A stretch of DNA of 64,000 nucleotides from Thalassospiraceae bacterium LMO-JJ14 (GTDB taxonomy: Bacteria > Pseudomonadota > Alphaproteobacteria > Rhodospirillales > Casp-alpha2): contig CP134604.1 of assembly GCA_021555105.2 (NCBI GenBank), positions 558,001-622,000 on the forward strand. Direction: 5' to 3'. A program made the position numbers and the translations under genes. The notes under the pieces were generated by a model. It saw only the letters and a list, made by a program, of their open reading frames with translations, was not told the DNA's origin and ran no database searches. Positions within the stretch are counted from its first letter, which is position 1. Every line of letters starts with the position of its first letter. This document shows positions 18,820-27,738 of the stretch, piece after piece.

Positions 18820-19872
18820 TTAAGCCTTCACCCCGGCGAAAGCGGCGGCGGGGGCATCGGGATCCAGCGGCCAGCGCGGCCGGGCCTTGAAGTCGAGCGG
18901 ATCGGTATGTCCCAGGCGGAACCGCTCGAGCCCGGCCCAGGCGATCATGGCGCCGTTGTCGGTGCACAGTGCCGGCGCCGGTTTCACCAGTTTCATGCCG
19001 GCCTTGTCACAGAGTTTGGCGAGTGCCGTGCCAATCGCGGTATTGGCGGCGACACCGCCGGCGACGACAAGAGTGGTGATTTCAGGGTGCTTGTCGCGGG
19101 CCATTTCAATGGCGTTTTTGGTGCGCGCCACCAGTGTATCCGCGACGGCCTGCTGGAACGATGCGGCAAGATCGGGGGCGGCGTCTTCGAGCGGACGGTC
19201 CAGTGTTTCCACCGCGCGCCGCACACTGGTCTTGAGACCCGAGAACGAGAAATCGCAGCCCGGCCGGTGTGCCATCGGACGCGGGAAATCGAATTTTTGC
19301 GGATCGCCGCCTTCGGCGGCTTTTTCGATCAGCGGGCCACCGGGATAACCGAGCCCGAGCATTTTGGCGGATTTGTCAAAGGCTTCGCCCGCCGCGTCGT
19401 CGATGGTCGTGCCCAACCGCGTGTATTTGCCGACCCCTTCGACGATCAAAAGCTGACAATGCCCGCCGGACACCAAAAGCAAAAGATATGGAAACGCGAC
19501 ATCATCGGTCAGCCGCACGGTCAGCGCATGGCCCTCCAGATGATTGACGGCGACGAACGGCTTGCCGGTTGCCAGCGCAATCGCCTTGGCAGACATGGCG
19601 CCGACCAGCACACCGCCGATCAGGCCCGGGCCGGTCGTCGCTGCGATACAATCGAGATCGCTGAAGTCCAGCCCCGCGTCCTGCATCGCCTGGGCAATAA
19701 CGTGATCGGTCTTTTCCAGATGCGCGCGCGCGGCGACTTCCGGCACGACACCGCCATACGGGCGGTGATCGTCGATCTGCGACAGCACGACGTTGGATAG
19801 GATGCGGCGCGCATCGTCGACGACGGCGGCCGCCGTTTCGTCACAACTGGTTTCGATCCCCAAAACAATCAC
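18820..19872 (-). CDS. tsaD: tRNA N6-adenosine threonylcarbamoyltransferase
   Basis: 350 residues of the TsaD/Kae1 family. [18 protein letters not shown] opens the ASKHA ATPase fold; [14 protein letters not shown] carries the two metal-binding His; [13 protein letters not shown] and [13 protein letters not shown] are family motifs, and [13 protein letters not shown] is the second nucleotide motif. With TsaB, E and C it makes t6A37 in tRNAs reading ANN codons, including the tRNA-Thr of this window. It is divergent from hemC, 95 nt apart, a classical pairing in alphaproteobacteria. Confidence 0.97.
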   Translation of the reverse strand: MIVLGIETSCDETAAAVVDDARRILSNVVLSQIDDHRPYGGVVPEVAARAHLEKTDHVIAQAMQDAGLDFSDLDCIAATTGPGLIGGVLVGAMSAKAIALATGKPFVAVNHLEGHALTVRLTDDVAFPYLLLLVSGGHCQLLIVEGVGKYTRLGTTIDDAAGEAFDKSAKMLGLGYPGGPLIEKAAEGGDPQKFDFPRPMAHRPGCDFSFSGLKTSVRRAVETLDRPLEDAAPDLAASFQQAVADTLVARTKNAIEMARDKHPEITTLVVAGGVAANTAIGTALAKLCDKAGMKLVKPAPALCTDNGAMIAWAGLERFRLGHTDPLDFKARPRWPLDPDAPAAAFAGVKA

Positions 19873-19967
19873 GTCAAAGCCCTTTCGCTCGGCGGGGCGG
19901 GACTTTACTCTCGGGCGCAGCCGACGCCAAGGGTGCGCGGCAATGGAATTACTACAGTGATGCTATC

Positions 19968-20909
19968 ATGACCGAACAACCGCGCAGACTGATAATAGGC
20001 ACCCGTTCCAGCCCGTTGGCCATGGTGCAGACCGAAACCGCGGCGGCGGCGTTGCGCGCCGCTCATCCGCAACTGGCCGAAGACGGACGGCTGGTCATCG
20101 ATGCGGTCAAGACAACCGGCGATCTGGTGCTCGACCGGCCGCTGTCGGAAATCGGCGGCAAGGGGCTGTTCACCAAGGAACTGGACCGTGCCCTGATGGA
20201 CAGGCGTATCGACCTCGCCGTGCATTCCATGAAGGACCTGGAAACCTGGCTGCCCGATGGTATGGCCATCGGTTGCGTGTTGCCGCGCGCCGATGTGCGC
20301 GATGCCCTGATCAGCCTCAAGGCGCCGACGCTGAACGAACTGGCACCGGGCTCAAAGATAGGCACGGCATCGATCCGCAGGAAGGCGCAACTGATGTACA
20401 TGCGCCCGGACCTCGAAATCGGCGTCATTCGCGGTAACGTGCAGACACGGCTGGCGAAGCTTGAAGCCGGTGAATTCGATGCCACGTTTCTGGCACTGGC
20501 CGGGCTCGACCGGCTGGGCCGCCGCGACCTGGCGACGGAGATCATCTCGCCCGATGTTTTCCTGCCGGCCTGTGCGCAGGGCGCCATCGGCATCACCTGC
20601 CGCGCAGACGATACGCAGACACGCGAATATCTGGCGGCCCTCAATGATGTCGACTCGCATACCGCTGTGGCCTGCGAACGCGCCATGCTGGATGCGCTGG
20701 ACGGCTCGTGCCGCACGCCGATCGCAGGTCTGGCATTGATCTCAGACGGGCAGATCCGCCTGAAAGGCATGATTTTCCGTCCCGACGGCTCGGAAGTGCT
20801 GACCACCGAGCGGTCCGGCCCCGTCAGCGATGCCGTGGTAATGGGCCGCGACGCGGGCGAAGAACTGCGCCGCCGTGCCGGGCCCGGGTTTTTCGACGAG
20901 TCCCTGTAA
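19968..20909 (+). CDS. hemC: Hydroxymethylbilane synthase (porphobilinogen deaminase)
   Basis: 313 residues. RLIIGTRSSPLAMVQTE starts the first domain; KGLFTKELDRALMD and DLAVHSMKDLETWLP follow; IGTASIRRKAQL binds substrate; and LDGSCRTPIAGLALI contains the Cys that carries the dipyrromethane cofactor. It assembles four porphobilinogens into the linear tetrapyrrole. Its stop overlaps the hemD start (TAATG). Confidence 0.97.
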   Translation: MTEQPRRLIIGTRSSPLAMVQTETAAAALRAAHPQLAEDGRLVIDAVKTTGDLVLDRPLSEIGGKGLFTKELDRALMDRRIDLAVHSMKDLETWLPDGMAIGCVLPRADVRDALISLKAPTLNELAPGSKIGTASIRRKAQLMYMRPDLEIGVIRGNVQTRLAKLEAGEFDATFLALAGLDRLGRRDLATEIISPDVFLPACAQGAIGITCRADDTQTREYLAALNDVDSHTAVACERAMLDALDGSCRTPIAGLALISDGQIRLKGMIFRPDGSEVLTTERSGPVSDAVVMGRDAGEELRRRAGPGFFDESL

Positions 20910-21622
20910 TGCCCCGGCTGTTGCTGACGCGCCCCGCCGATGACGCCGAGACGCTTGTGGTGCGTTTGCGCGAGATGGGAGTCGACAGTCTTGTCGCGCC
21001 TTTGCTGGAAATCGAATATTTCAACGGCCCGCCGCTTGATGTCGACGGCGTACAGGGGTTTCTGCTGACCAGCGCCAACGGCGTCCGCGCCCTCGCGCGG
21101 AGAACGGAGAGGCGCGATATCCCCTGCTATGCGGTCGGCGACGCGACGGCCCGCCAGGCGGCGGAACAAGGATTTGAATCCGTGCAAAGCGCCGACGGCG
21201 ACGTCGATGATCTGGCCCGGCTTGTCGGTGAAGAATGCACCTCCGAGGCAGGGGCCTTGCTGCATGCCGCAGGCACGGTCAGCGCCGGGGATTTGGCGGC
21301 GCTGCTGGCGCCGGTGGGCTTCAATGTCCGCCGCGAGCGATTATATGAAGCAAGGACGGTGGATCGTCTGGCGAAGACGGCGCAAGATGCGATTGAACAT
21401 GGTGATCTGGACGGTGTCGTGCTGTATTCGCCAAGGACGGCCCGGCACTTCGTCAAGCTGGTGGCGGAAGCGGGGCTTTCTGCGGCGCTTGGCGGCCTGA
21501 CCCTTTTCGCATTGTCGGAAAATGTCGACCAGGCGGCGGCCGGGACCTGGGCAGAACGTATTGTCGCAGCGCATCCTGATCAGGAATCCTTGCTGGACGC
21601 GGTCCGGACTTGTTACTACTGA
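20909..21622 (+). CDS. hemD: Uroporphyrinogen-III synthase
   Basis: 237 residues starting MPRLLLTRPADDAETLVVRL. The family is poorly conserved, but LTRPADDAE at the start, FLLTSANGVRALA, CYAVGDATARQAAEQGF, LHAAGTVSAGDLAALLAP, RLYEARTVDRL and VVLYSPRTARHFVKLV are typical of HemD. It cyclises hydroxymethylbilane to uroporphyrinogen III. Start ATG 20909 overlaps the hemC stop, which supports this call and start. Confidence 0.93.
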   Translation: MPRLLLTRPADDAETLVVRLREMGVDSLVAPLLEIEYFNGPPLDVDGVQGFLLTSANGVRALARRTERRDIPCYAVGDATARQAAEQGFESVQSADGDVDDLARLVGEECTSEAGALLHAAGTVSAGDLAALLAPVGFNVRRERLYEARTVDRLAKTAQDAIEHGDLDGVVLYSPRTARHFVKLVAEAGLSAALGGLTLFALSENVDQAAAGTWAERIVAAHPDQESLLDAVRTCYY

Positions 21623-21657
21623 GAGGCGCCGACGAGGCGAACAGAGAGGGATAACGC

Positions 21658-22956
21658 ATGGCTGAGCCATCGGATCCGGCGAAACCGTCGGAAAAAAAGC
21701 CCGCGAAGGCGGCGAGCGATATGAAAAAGGCCGCAGATACCAAGAATGCTCCCGCAAAAGAGCCGGAGAAAGCGCCTGGGAAAGCGACTGGGAAAGCGGC
21801 AGCTGACGCCAAGGCCGACGATCAGGCTAGCGATCAGACGGGTACGAAATCAAGCTCCGTGCCGAGCGGCAGCGGCAAACCAGCAGCATCGCAGGCCCAA
21901 ACCGAAAGCTCGGGCAGCGGTGGGCGCGGCTTATTTTATCTGTTGGTGATCATTGTCCTTCTGGGCGGCGGCGCATATGTGACCCGCGATGTTTGGCTGG
22001 CCGAGGTGGAGCCGTATCTGGCGGATCTGCCCGGGTTCGGCGGCAGTGAAAGCAATGCCGTCGCTGACAATCAGCCGAGCCCGGTCGATATGTTGAGCGC
22101 ACGCCTGGCGACGCTCGAAAAGTCGCTCGCCCAATCCAGTGATGCCGCCGGCTCAGTCGATGCCGTGATGAGTGCGCTCAAGGAAGAAAAGGCGCGCACC
22201 AAGGCGGAACTCGACAAGGCGCTGGCCCGTATTGACGATCTCGAAAACAGGCTGGCCGAAGTCCGTTCCCTGGCCAGTGCGGTGACGTCGAGTTCGGGTG
22301 CCGAGGTCGATCTGGCGCCAATCCTGTCGCGTATCGACGGGCTTGAAGAAAAAGACCGCGAAACCAGCGGCGAAGTCCGGGCGTTGAGCGAGCAGGTTCA
22401 GACCATCTCATCAAAAGGGCCGGGCTCAGCCGGTTCCGGCATTGTTCTGGCGGTCGCGCAGCTGCGTGACGCCGCTCTTTCCGGGCATCCCTATGCGGCA
22501 CAACTGGACGCGCTCAAATCCGTCGCCGCGGGCAATACGGATATCATTGCCGCCGCCAGCCGACTTGCCGGTGGGGCGGACCGGGGCTTGCCGACGGTCG
22601 ATGGCCTGCAGACGAAATTTTCGGCGATCGCCGGTGACATCGTTGCGCAGGCACGGGTCGCTGGTGGTGACTGGCTGGGACAGGCGGCAGGGCGGCTTTC
22701 GGCACTGGTGTCGTTGCGACGCACCGACGGCGGTTCCGGTAATCCGGTCGAGGATGCTGTGGCCAAAATCGAACAGGACCTGGCGGCACGCGACATGGCA
22801 TCCGTCGTGAAAACCGGCGATGCCCTGGCCGACACGCTCGAAGGGGAGGCAAAGTCGACCTTTGAGCCATGGCTGCTCGATGCCAAGGCGCGGGCGACGG
22901 CGGAACGCGCACTGGATGCCATGCATTCATCCGCGCTGGCGGCGCTTGAAGGATGA
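21658..22956 (+). CDS. Mitofilin/Mic60-like inner membrane protein
   Basis: 432 residues. Residues 1-90 are low-complexity Lys/Ala/Pro/Ser and probably cytoplasmic. GRGLFYLLVIIVLLGGGAYV is the single membrane helix (about 90-110). Next comes a long coiled coil (LSARLATLEKSLAQSSDAAG, then LKEEKARTKAELDKALARID) and a C-terminal mitofilin-like helical domain ending WLLDAKARATAERALDAMHS. Alphaproteobacterial Mic60 homologues are known to lie between hemD and hemY and to shape intracytoplasmic membranes; this gene has exactly that position, architecture and length. The membrane-shaping role here is inferred. Confidence 0.85.
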   Translation: MAEPSDPAKPSEKKPAKAASDMKKAADTKNAPAKEPEKAPGKATGKAAADAKADDQASDQTGTKSSSVPSGSGKPAASQAQTESSGSGGRGLFYLLVIIVLLGGGAYVTRDVWLAEVEPYLADLPGFGGSESNAVADNQPSPVDMLSARLATLEKSLAQSSDAAGSVDAVMSALKEEKARTKAELDKALARIDDLENRLAEVRSLASAVTSSSGAEVDLAPILSRIDGLEEKDRETSGEVRALSEQVQTISSKGPGSAGSGIVLAVAQLRDAALSGHPYAAQLDALKSVAAGNTDIIAAASRLAGGADRGLPTVDGLQTKFSAIAGDIVAQARVAGGDWLGQAAGRLSALVSLRRTDGGSGNPVEDAVAKIEQDLAARDMASVVKTGDALADTLEGEAKSTFEPWLLDAKARATAERALDAMHSSALAALEG

Positions 22957-22979
22957 TCAACAGGAAGGACAGTTAAGCC

Positions 22980-24401
22980 ATGTGGCGTTGGATATTCTTC
23001 CTGACCGGGTTGTGTCTCGTCGTTGTCGGCGTTGTCTGGTTCGTGCAGAACCCGGGCGATGTGAGCCTGCAGTGGCAAGGCTGGCGACTGGATACGTCCG
23101 TCGGCGTAATGATGGCGGCGGTTCTGCTGTTCGCCGCTCTGACAGCGGCGATTTACCGGTTTTGGCGGTTTTTGCGCGCCGTGCCGGGCGAGATCGGCTC
23201 GGCAATGAAAGAGCGCCGCAAGCGTAAGGGCTATACGGCACTTTCCAGCGGCATGGTCGCTGTCGCCGCGGGCGATGCGTCGGAAGCGCGCCGTCATGCC
23301 CGCCGCGCCGAAGCTCTTTTGAGTGAATCGGCACCGCTGACGCGGCTGTTGTCGGCGCAATCGGCGCAACTGGACGGCGATGAAAAAGCCGCCGAGCGGT
23401 TTTTCACGGAAATGCTGGACGATCCGGAAACAAAGTTTCTCGGGCTGCGCGGCTTGCTGACACAGGCGGTCAAGGCAGGAAACAAGGGCCGGGCGTTGGA
23501 ACTGGCGCAATCCGCCTATCGATTGCAGCCAAAAAGCGAATGGGTGGCAGCCACCCTGTTTGATCTGCAATCGGGCAGCGGTTCATGGCTTAACGCCGCC
23601 GATACCAATGACGACATGGCGCGCAAACGCCTCCTGGCCAGGCCAGAAGCGGATCGCCGCCGCGCCGTCATTGCGTTTGAATTGGCTCGTGAAGCGGAAG
23701 CTTCCGCGAACGGGGCGCAGGCCATGAAACAATTGAAATCCGCCTGCGATCTGGCGCCCGACCTGATCCCGGCGTGCGTTGCGTTGATGCGCCGGTATGT
23801 GGCGGATGGCCAGCACCGTAAGGCGGTCGCGCTGGGTGAAAAAATATGGGCCAAGACGCCGCACCCGGATCTGCTGGACCCCTATTGGGAAGCCCGCAAG
23901 GCGCCGGACGGGCTTGTCCGGGTCAAGGCCAGTGAGAAGTTGGCATCCATCAATCCGGACCACGCGGAAAGTCACATCGCACTGGCCCGTGCCGCGCTTG
24001 GTGCCGAGCTGTGGGGCGAGGCGCGTAAGCATCTGCAGGTTGCCGGCGCCGGGGGCGGTCTTGAGCCGCAGGCGCGCATCTGCCGGATGATGGCCGAGCT
24101 TGAAGAACGCGAAAACGGCGATCTGACCAAGGCCCGCGAATGGCTGGTGCGTTCCGGCAGTGCGCCCGAGGACGAAAAATGGGTGTGTTCCGAATGCGGC
24201 AATGCCGTCGAGGTGTGGACGGCGCACTGCGGCAACTGCAATGCCTTCGACAGCTATGCCTGGCGTAAGCCGACACATATATCCGGTCTGCCCAAGCCTG
24301 TGACCGGCGCTGCCGGTCCTGCGGCGATGCATGTACATCCGACGTCCGGCACGGCGCTGGCTCCGAGCGACCCGGCAGCCGTGGTGACTTCCAAGACGTG
24401 A
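22980..24401 (+). CDS. hemY: HemY-like TPR membrane protein with C-terminal zinc ribbon
   Basis: 473 residues. Two N-terminal membrane helices (WIFFLTGLCLVVVGVVWFVQ and SVGVMMAAVLLFAALTAAIY) match the HemY_N domain. TPR-type helices fill the middle (AVAAGDASEARRHARRAEAL, LAQSAYRLQPKSEWVAATLF). The C-terminus has CSECGNAVEVWTAHCGNCNA, a four-cysteine zinc ribbon seen in alphaproteobacterial forms. The proteobacterial hemY product is not protoporphyrinogen oxidase and its biochemical role is undefined. It follows the Mic60 gene by 23 nt. Confidence 0.9.
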   Translation: MWRWIFFLTGLCLVVVGVVWFVQNPGDVSLQWQGWRLDTSVGVMMAAVLLFAALTAAIYRFWRFLRAVPGEIGSAMKERRKRKGYTALSSGMVAVAAGDASEARRHARRAEALLSESAPLTRLLSAQSAQLDGDEKAAERFFTEMLDDPETKFLGLRGLLTQAVKAGNKGRALELAQSAYRLQPKSEWVAATLFDLQSGSGSWLNAADTNDDMARKRLLARPEADRRRAVIAFELAREAEASANGAQAMKQLKSACDLAPDLIPACVALMRRYVADGQHRKAVALGEKIWAKTPHPDLLDPYWEARKAPDGLVRVKASEKLASINPDHAESHIALARAALGAELWGEARKHLQVAGAGGGLEPQARICRMMAELEERENGDLTKAREWLVRSGSAPEDEKWVCSECGNAVEVWTAHCGNCNAFDSYAWRKPTHISGLPKPVTGAAGPAAMHVHPTSGTALAPSDPAAVVTSKT

Positions 24402-25240
24402 ACGCGTCCCCGTCCGCTGCGATCCGAACATACCGTGCGTTCATGGCCGATGAGAGCGCGGCCCAGCGCCTTCGGAACGCCGCACGTGCCTGTGTAATCG
24501 CGGGTTTGTCGGCGACCCGCTCTCCGACACGGGGTTCCGGGTGGATACGGTTTCCCTATTACCACCACGTCTTCGATGACGAACGCGCAGGCTTCGAGCG
24601 GCAGCTCCGCTACTTCAGGAATATCGGCGAGATCATCGGTATCGATGACGCCGTCGCCATGATGACCGGCGGCACGCCGATCGACGGCCGTTATCTGTGC
24701 ATCACGTTCGATGACGGCTTCAAGAACTGGATCGAAAACGCGGTGCCGATTCTGGTCGGGCAACAGGCCGTCGCGGCTTTCTTCGTCGCCACCGGTTATA
24801 TCGGCACGGATGTCGAACGTGATCTGGAGAGGCTTTTGGCGTTTTACGACAATGACGGTCGGCTCATGGAATTTCTGAACTGGGACGATTGCCGTGCCAT
24901 GACCGAAGCCGGCATGACCATCGGCTCGCACAGCGAAGGACACGTGCACCTCAAGGATCTCAGCGATGACGCAGTGATGGGAGAGCTGACTCGTTCCCGC
25001 AGCATCATCGAACGCGAAACCGGCAAGCCGTGCCTGCATTTCTGTTGCCCGTTCGGTCGCGAAGGCATCGATTACGACCGGGATCGCCATCCTGAAATGG
25101 CCGCCGCGGCGGGCTATGTGTCTTTTCTGACCGGACATCGCGGCGATAACCGTGCCGGGACATCGCCGTTCGATATCCACCGCGATCACCTGCTCGCGAA
25201 CTGGGGCAATTATCAGCTCCGTTATTTTCTGGGGGCCTAG
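24398..25240 (+). CDS. Polysaccharide deacetylase family protein (NodB domain)
   Basis: 280 residues. Start GTG 24398 overlaps the hemY stop; ATG 24443 is an alternative. The NodB catalytic motifs are visible: YLCITFDDGFKNW (the DD metal/base pair), GSHSEGHVHLKDLSDD (H-x3-H metal ligands) and HFCCPFGREGIDY. It probably removes N- or O-acetyl groups from a cell-surface or exported polymer. No clear signal peptide, so a cytoplasmic substrate cannot be excluded. It is coupled to hemY upstream and followed by the GNAT-like gene with a 1-nt gap. Confidence 0.85.
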   Translation: MNASPSAAIRTYRAFMADESAAQRLRNAARACVIAGLSATRSPTRGSGWIRFPYYHHVFDDERAGFERQLRYFRNIGEIIGIDDAVAMMTGGTPIDGRYLCITFDDGFKNWIENAVPILVGQQAVAAFFVATGYIGTDVERDLERLLAFYDNDGRLMEFLNWDDCRAMTEAGMTIGSHSEGHVHLKDLSDDAVMGELTRSRSIIERETGKPCLHFCCPFGREGIDYDRDRHPEMAAAAGYVSFLTGHRGDNRAGTSPFDIHRDHLLANWGNYQLRYFLGA

Positions 25241-25241
25241 C

Positions 25242-26378
25242 ATGACGGATACCGCGAAGGGGACGTTGCGCACCGCAAGCATCGACGACGCTCCGGCGAT
25301 CACTGATTTTCTGGCCGCGCTCGGGCTGGTCATGCCGGATGGCCCCGAAGCAGTGATCCGGCATTGGCGGGGGCTTTGGGTGGATAATCCGGCCCTTTCC
25401 CATCATGCCAGGGACGTGGCGCTCGGCTGGGTGCTGGAAGACGGCGGCGCCATCAAGGGTTTTTTCGGCAATATTCCGCAGGTTTCCTGGCAGGGCGACA
25501 CGCCGGTGTTGATCTCCAGCGCGCGGGCCTGGGCCGTCGATCCCGGATACAGAACGGAAACGCCCCGGTTATGTGAAGCGTTCTTCGGCCAGACGAATGT
25601 AGACGTCGTGCTGATCTCGTCGGCGAATCCGCCGGCCGGCAAGCGCTGCCTGGCCTATGGCGGCGCAAAAATGCCGCAACCGGGCTATGCGGATATTCTG
25701 TATTGGGTGGTCGATGCGCCGGGATTCCTGAAGGCGGCGTTCCGCAAGAAGGGACGCGGCAATTTCATGGCCGGCCTGCTCGGGCTGCTGGGTTCGGTGC
25801 CGCTCGATTTCTCGATGCGGATCGCCGGCAGGCGGCCCTACGGGGCGCTCGACAAGATCACCCCGGTCGGGGTCAGTGCCATTGATGACGCTTTCGACAA
25901 TCTCTGGACACGCAGGAAAAAGCAGCTTGCCGATGTCCTGCTGGCCAGCCGCGATGCAGAAACCCTGAAGTGGTATTTTTCGCTGGGTGCGGCCAGCGAT
26001 GAGGTGCGCTTCCTGCGCTATGACGACGACGGCATGTTGAAAGGCTATGCGGTGCTGGTGCGCGAGGATGCGCCTGCAATCGGCCTGAAGCGGATGAAGA
26101 TCGCCGACATCTTTATCGACGGTGACGATCCGAAAGTGCTGCAGGCCCTGCTGGCGGGCGCCTATGAATACGCCATAGCAAAACGCTGCCATGTGCTGGA
26201 ACTGATCGGTCTGCCCGAAGGCTTGCGCGCCGAAGCCATGAAAACCAAGCCGATGTCCAGACCGATGGCGACATTCCCGTTTTTTTACAAGGCAATGAGC
26301 GGGGAAATGGCGGCTCGGCTCGGCGATCCCGCGGCCTGGTACGTGACCGCCTATGACGGCGATACATCGCTGATTTAA
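25242..26378 (+). CDS. GNAT-fold acyltransferase-like protein
   Basis: 378 residues from ATG 25242. LRTASIDDAPAITDFLAAL at the start and ALGWVLEDGGAIKGFFGNIP resemble the first GNAT strands; a second half (VRFLRYDDDGMLKGYAVLVR to YEYAIAKRCHVLELIGLPEG) looks like another GNAT unit, so a FemAB/GNAT tandem is likely. The acceptor is unknown. Coupling to a polysaccharide deacetylase suggests remodelling of acyl groups on a glycan, i.e. deacetylation followed by new acylation; this is inference. Confidence 0.6.
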   Translation: MTDTAKGTLRTASIDDAPAITDFLAALGLVMPDGPEAVIRHWRGLWVDNPALSHHARDVALGWVLEDGGAIKGFFGNIPQVSWQGDTPVLISSARAWAVDPGYRTETPRLCEAFFGQTNVDVVLISSANPPAGKRCLAYGGAKMPQPGYADILYWVVDAPGFLKAAFRKKGRGNFMAGLLGLLGSVPLDFSMRIAGRRPYGALDKITPVGVSAIDDAFDNLWTRRKKQLADVLLASRDAETLKWYFSLGAASDEVRFLRYDDDGMLKGYAVLVREDAPAIGLKRMKIADIFIDGDDPKVLQALLAGAYEYAIAKRCHVLELIGLPEGLRAEAMKTKPMSRPMATFPFFYKAMSGEMAARLGDPAAWYVTAYDGDTSLI

Positions 26379-26456
26379 GTTATGAAATAGCTGTTTCTCG
26401 ACAACTGCTTTTGACAACATTTTGCGTGTTTTTTTGACGGGTAACGGATTTTTGGC

Positions 26457-26485
26457 TTGTCCTGAAACGGCCCGTTGATTATTAG
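26457..26485 (+). promoter_or_regulatory. Candidate promoter of the tRNA-Thr gene
   Basis: TTGTCC (26457-26462) and TATTAG (26480-26485) are separated by 17 bp and end 10 nt before the tRNA 5' end, a spacing normal for stable-RNA promoters. A GC-rich stretch GGGGGCGCAG follows, as in stringent discriminators. Both boxes deviate from consensus. Confidence 0.35.
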
Positions 26486-26495
26486 GGGGCGCAGT

Positions 26496-26784
26496 GCCGC
26501 CTTAGCTCAGTTGGTAGAGCATCGCATTCGTAGTTTTAAATTGCGTCTCTGAGGGGAAACTCTTGGATGAAAACCCATCAAATTCGGGGAAACCTGTAAA
26601 ATGGCAATCCCGAGCGAAGCCCGAAAGGGAACGTGTAGAGACTTGACGGTGGGCGCCTAATCCAGCCATTTCGACTGGTATGGCGAAGAGAAAGTCCAGG
26701 CCACAAACGCCCGTTGGGCGGCAACGAAAGTTGTAGCTGGTATGAATGCGGGGGTCGGGTGTTCAAGTCACCCAGGCGGCACCA
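26496..26784 (+). tRNA. tRNA-Thr(CGU) split by a group I intron
   Basis: Exon 1 is 26496-26531 (positions 1-36) and exon 2 is 26745-26784 (37-76, CCA encoded). Joined, it folds into a standard 76-nt tRNA: acceptor GCCGCCT with AGGCGGC, D arm GCTC-AGTTGGTA-GAGC, anticodon stem TCGCA with TGCGG around loop TTCGTAA (anticodon CGT, Thr), variable GGGTC, T arm GGGTG-TTCAAGT-CACCC, discriminator A73. The intron lies between anticodon base 36 and purine 37. A normal tRNA search that assumes no intron could miss this gene. Confidence 0.93.
26532..26744 (+). ncRNA. Self-splicing group I intron (IC3-like), 213 nt, no ORF
   Basis: P1 is visible: exon CGT and intron AGTT pair with AATTGCG across loop TTA, giving the U-G pair at the 5' splice site after T36. 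The intron ends in G (26744). Core elements match the Azoarcus tRNA-Ile intron as I remember it: P at AATTCGGGGAAACCT (26581-26595), R at GTGTAGAGACTTGACGG (26633-26649) and S at AAGAGAAAGTCCAGG (26686-26700), where AGACT and AGTC make P7. No homing endonuclease is encoded. Class IC3 is inferred from the core and small size. Confidence 0.92.
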
Positions 26785-26821
26785 TTTCTCCTCCTCCACG
26801 ATCATCCCCGGGCAAAGAAAA

Positions 26822-26843
26822 ACCCCGATGCAGGCACCGGGGT
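26822..26843 (-). terminator. Intrinsic terminator of the Bax inhibitor-1 gene
   Basis: On the minus strand ACCCCG and CGGGGT form the base of a GC-rich hairpin (GATGC/GGTGC partly extends it), followed by TTTTTCTTTG. It lies 32 nt after the stop of the 26875-27609 gene. Confidence 0.75.
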
Positions 26844-26874
26844 CTTCCGTCGTTTTCTTTGCTGCGCGCGATGA

Positions 26875-27609
26875 TTATTCGCGGTTACCGAACAGGTGCA
26901 GCAGCATCATGAACATGTTGATGAAGTCGAGATATAGAGACAACGCACCCATGACGCTTTTCTTGGTCATGGTATCGGCGCTGTCGCCTTCGTAGTACAT
27001 CGACTTGATGCGTTGCGTGTCATACGCGGTCAGGCCGGCGAAGATCAGCACGCCGATCACCGAGATCGCAAAGTCCATGGCCGAACTGGCCAGGAACATG
27101 TTGACGACCATGGCGATGACCAGGCCGATCAGGCCCATCACCAGGAACGAGCCGAAACCGGTCAGATCGCGTTTTGTGGTGTAGCCGTACAGGCTGAGGC
27201 CTGCGAAGGCGCCGGCGGTGATGAAGAATACACGTGCAATTGACGCATCCGTGTAGGCGATGAAGATCGTCGACAACGACAGGCCCATGACCGAGGCAAA
27301 AGCCCAGAACATCAACTGCGTCGCCGATGCGCTCAGTTTGTTGATGCCGAAGCTCAGCACCATCACGAACGCCAGCGGTGCCAGCATTACGACCCACGCC
27401 AGACCGGTGCCGAAAATCGCCTGCATGATCGCCGGCTGCGTTGATACCACATAGGCCATCAGGCCGGTAATGGCCACGCCCAGGGTCATGTAGTTGTAGA
27501 CCCCCAGCATGTACTTGCGCAGACCCATATCGATCGAGGCGTCGTACGCCTGCGAATGGGTCATCCGCCCGGTGCGGGCACCGAAACGGTTATTGGGTCC
27601 GAGAGCCAT
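26875..27609 (-). CDS. Bax inhibitor-1/YccA family membrane protein
   Basis: 244 residues with seven hydrophobic segments, e.g. YNYMTLGVAITGLMAYVV, WVVMLAPLAFVMVLSFGI and FLVMGLIGLVIAMVVNMFLA. The family motifs FAGLTAYDTQRIKSMYYEGD and ALSLYLDFINMFMMLLHLFG near the C-terminus are diagnostic. Related proteins are pH-dependent calcium leak channels, and YccA modulates FtsH; the role here is unknown. Confidence 0.93.
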   Translation of the reverse strand: MALGPNNRFGARTGRMTHSQAYDASIDMGLRKYMLGVYNYMTLGVAITGLMAYVVSTQPAIMQAIFGTGLAWVVMLAPLAFVMVLSFGINKLSASATQLMFWAFASVMGLSLSTIFIAYTDASIARVFFITAGAFAGLSLYGYTTKRDLTGFGSFLVMGLIGLVIAMVVNMFLASSAMDFAISVIGVLIFAGLTAYDTQRIKSMYYEGDSADTMTKKSVMGALSLYLDFINMFMMLLHLFGNRE

Positions 27610-27738
27610 TTGTAACTCCTGTCAGTCAGAATATTAGTACTGTTCTAAAATAGGGTAGGAGGGGCCTTGTTTGCAACTCATACCCCCAATCCTTACGAAA
27701 ATTTCATCTTCGCCGGGGATTGCAAAAGTTCTTTATTT

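Noticed and set aside
26578-26805. Open frame on the minus strand through the tRNA-Thr intron
   Set aside because: It runs antisense through tRNA exon 2 and the catalytic intron core; both RNAs are well supported, so no protein is expected.
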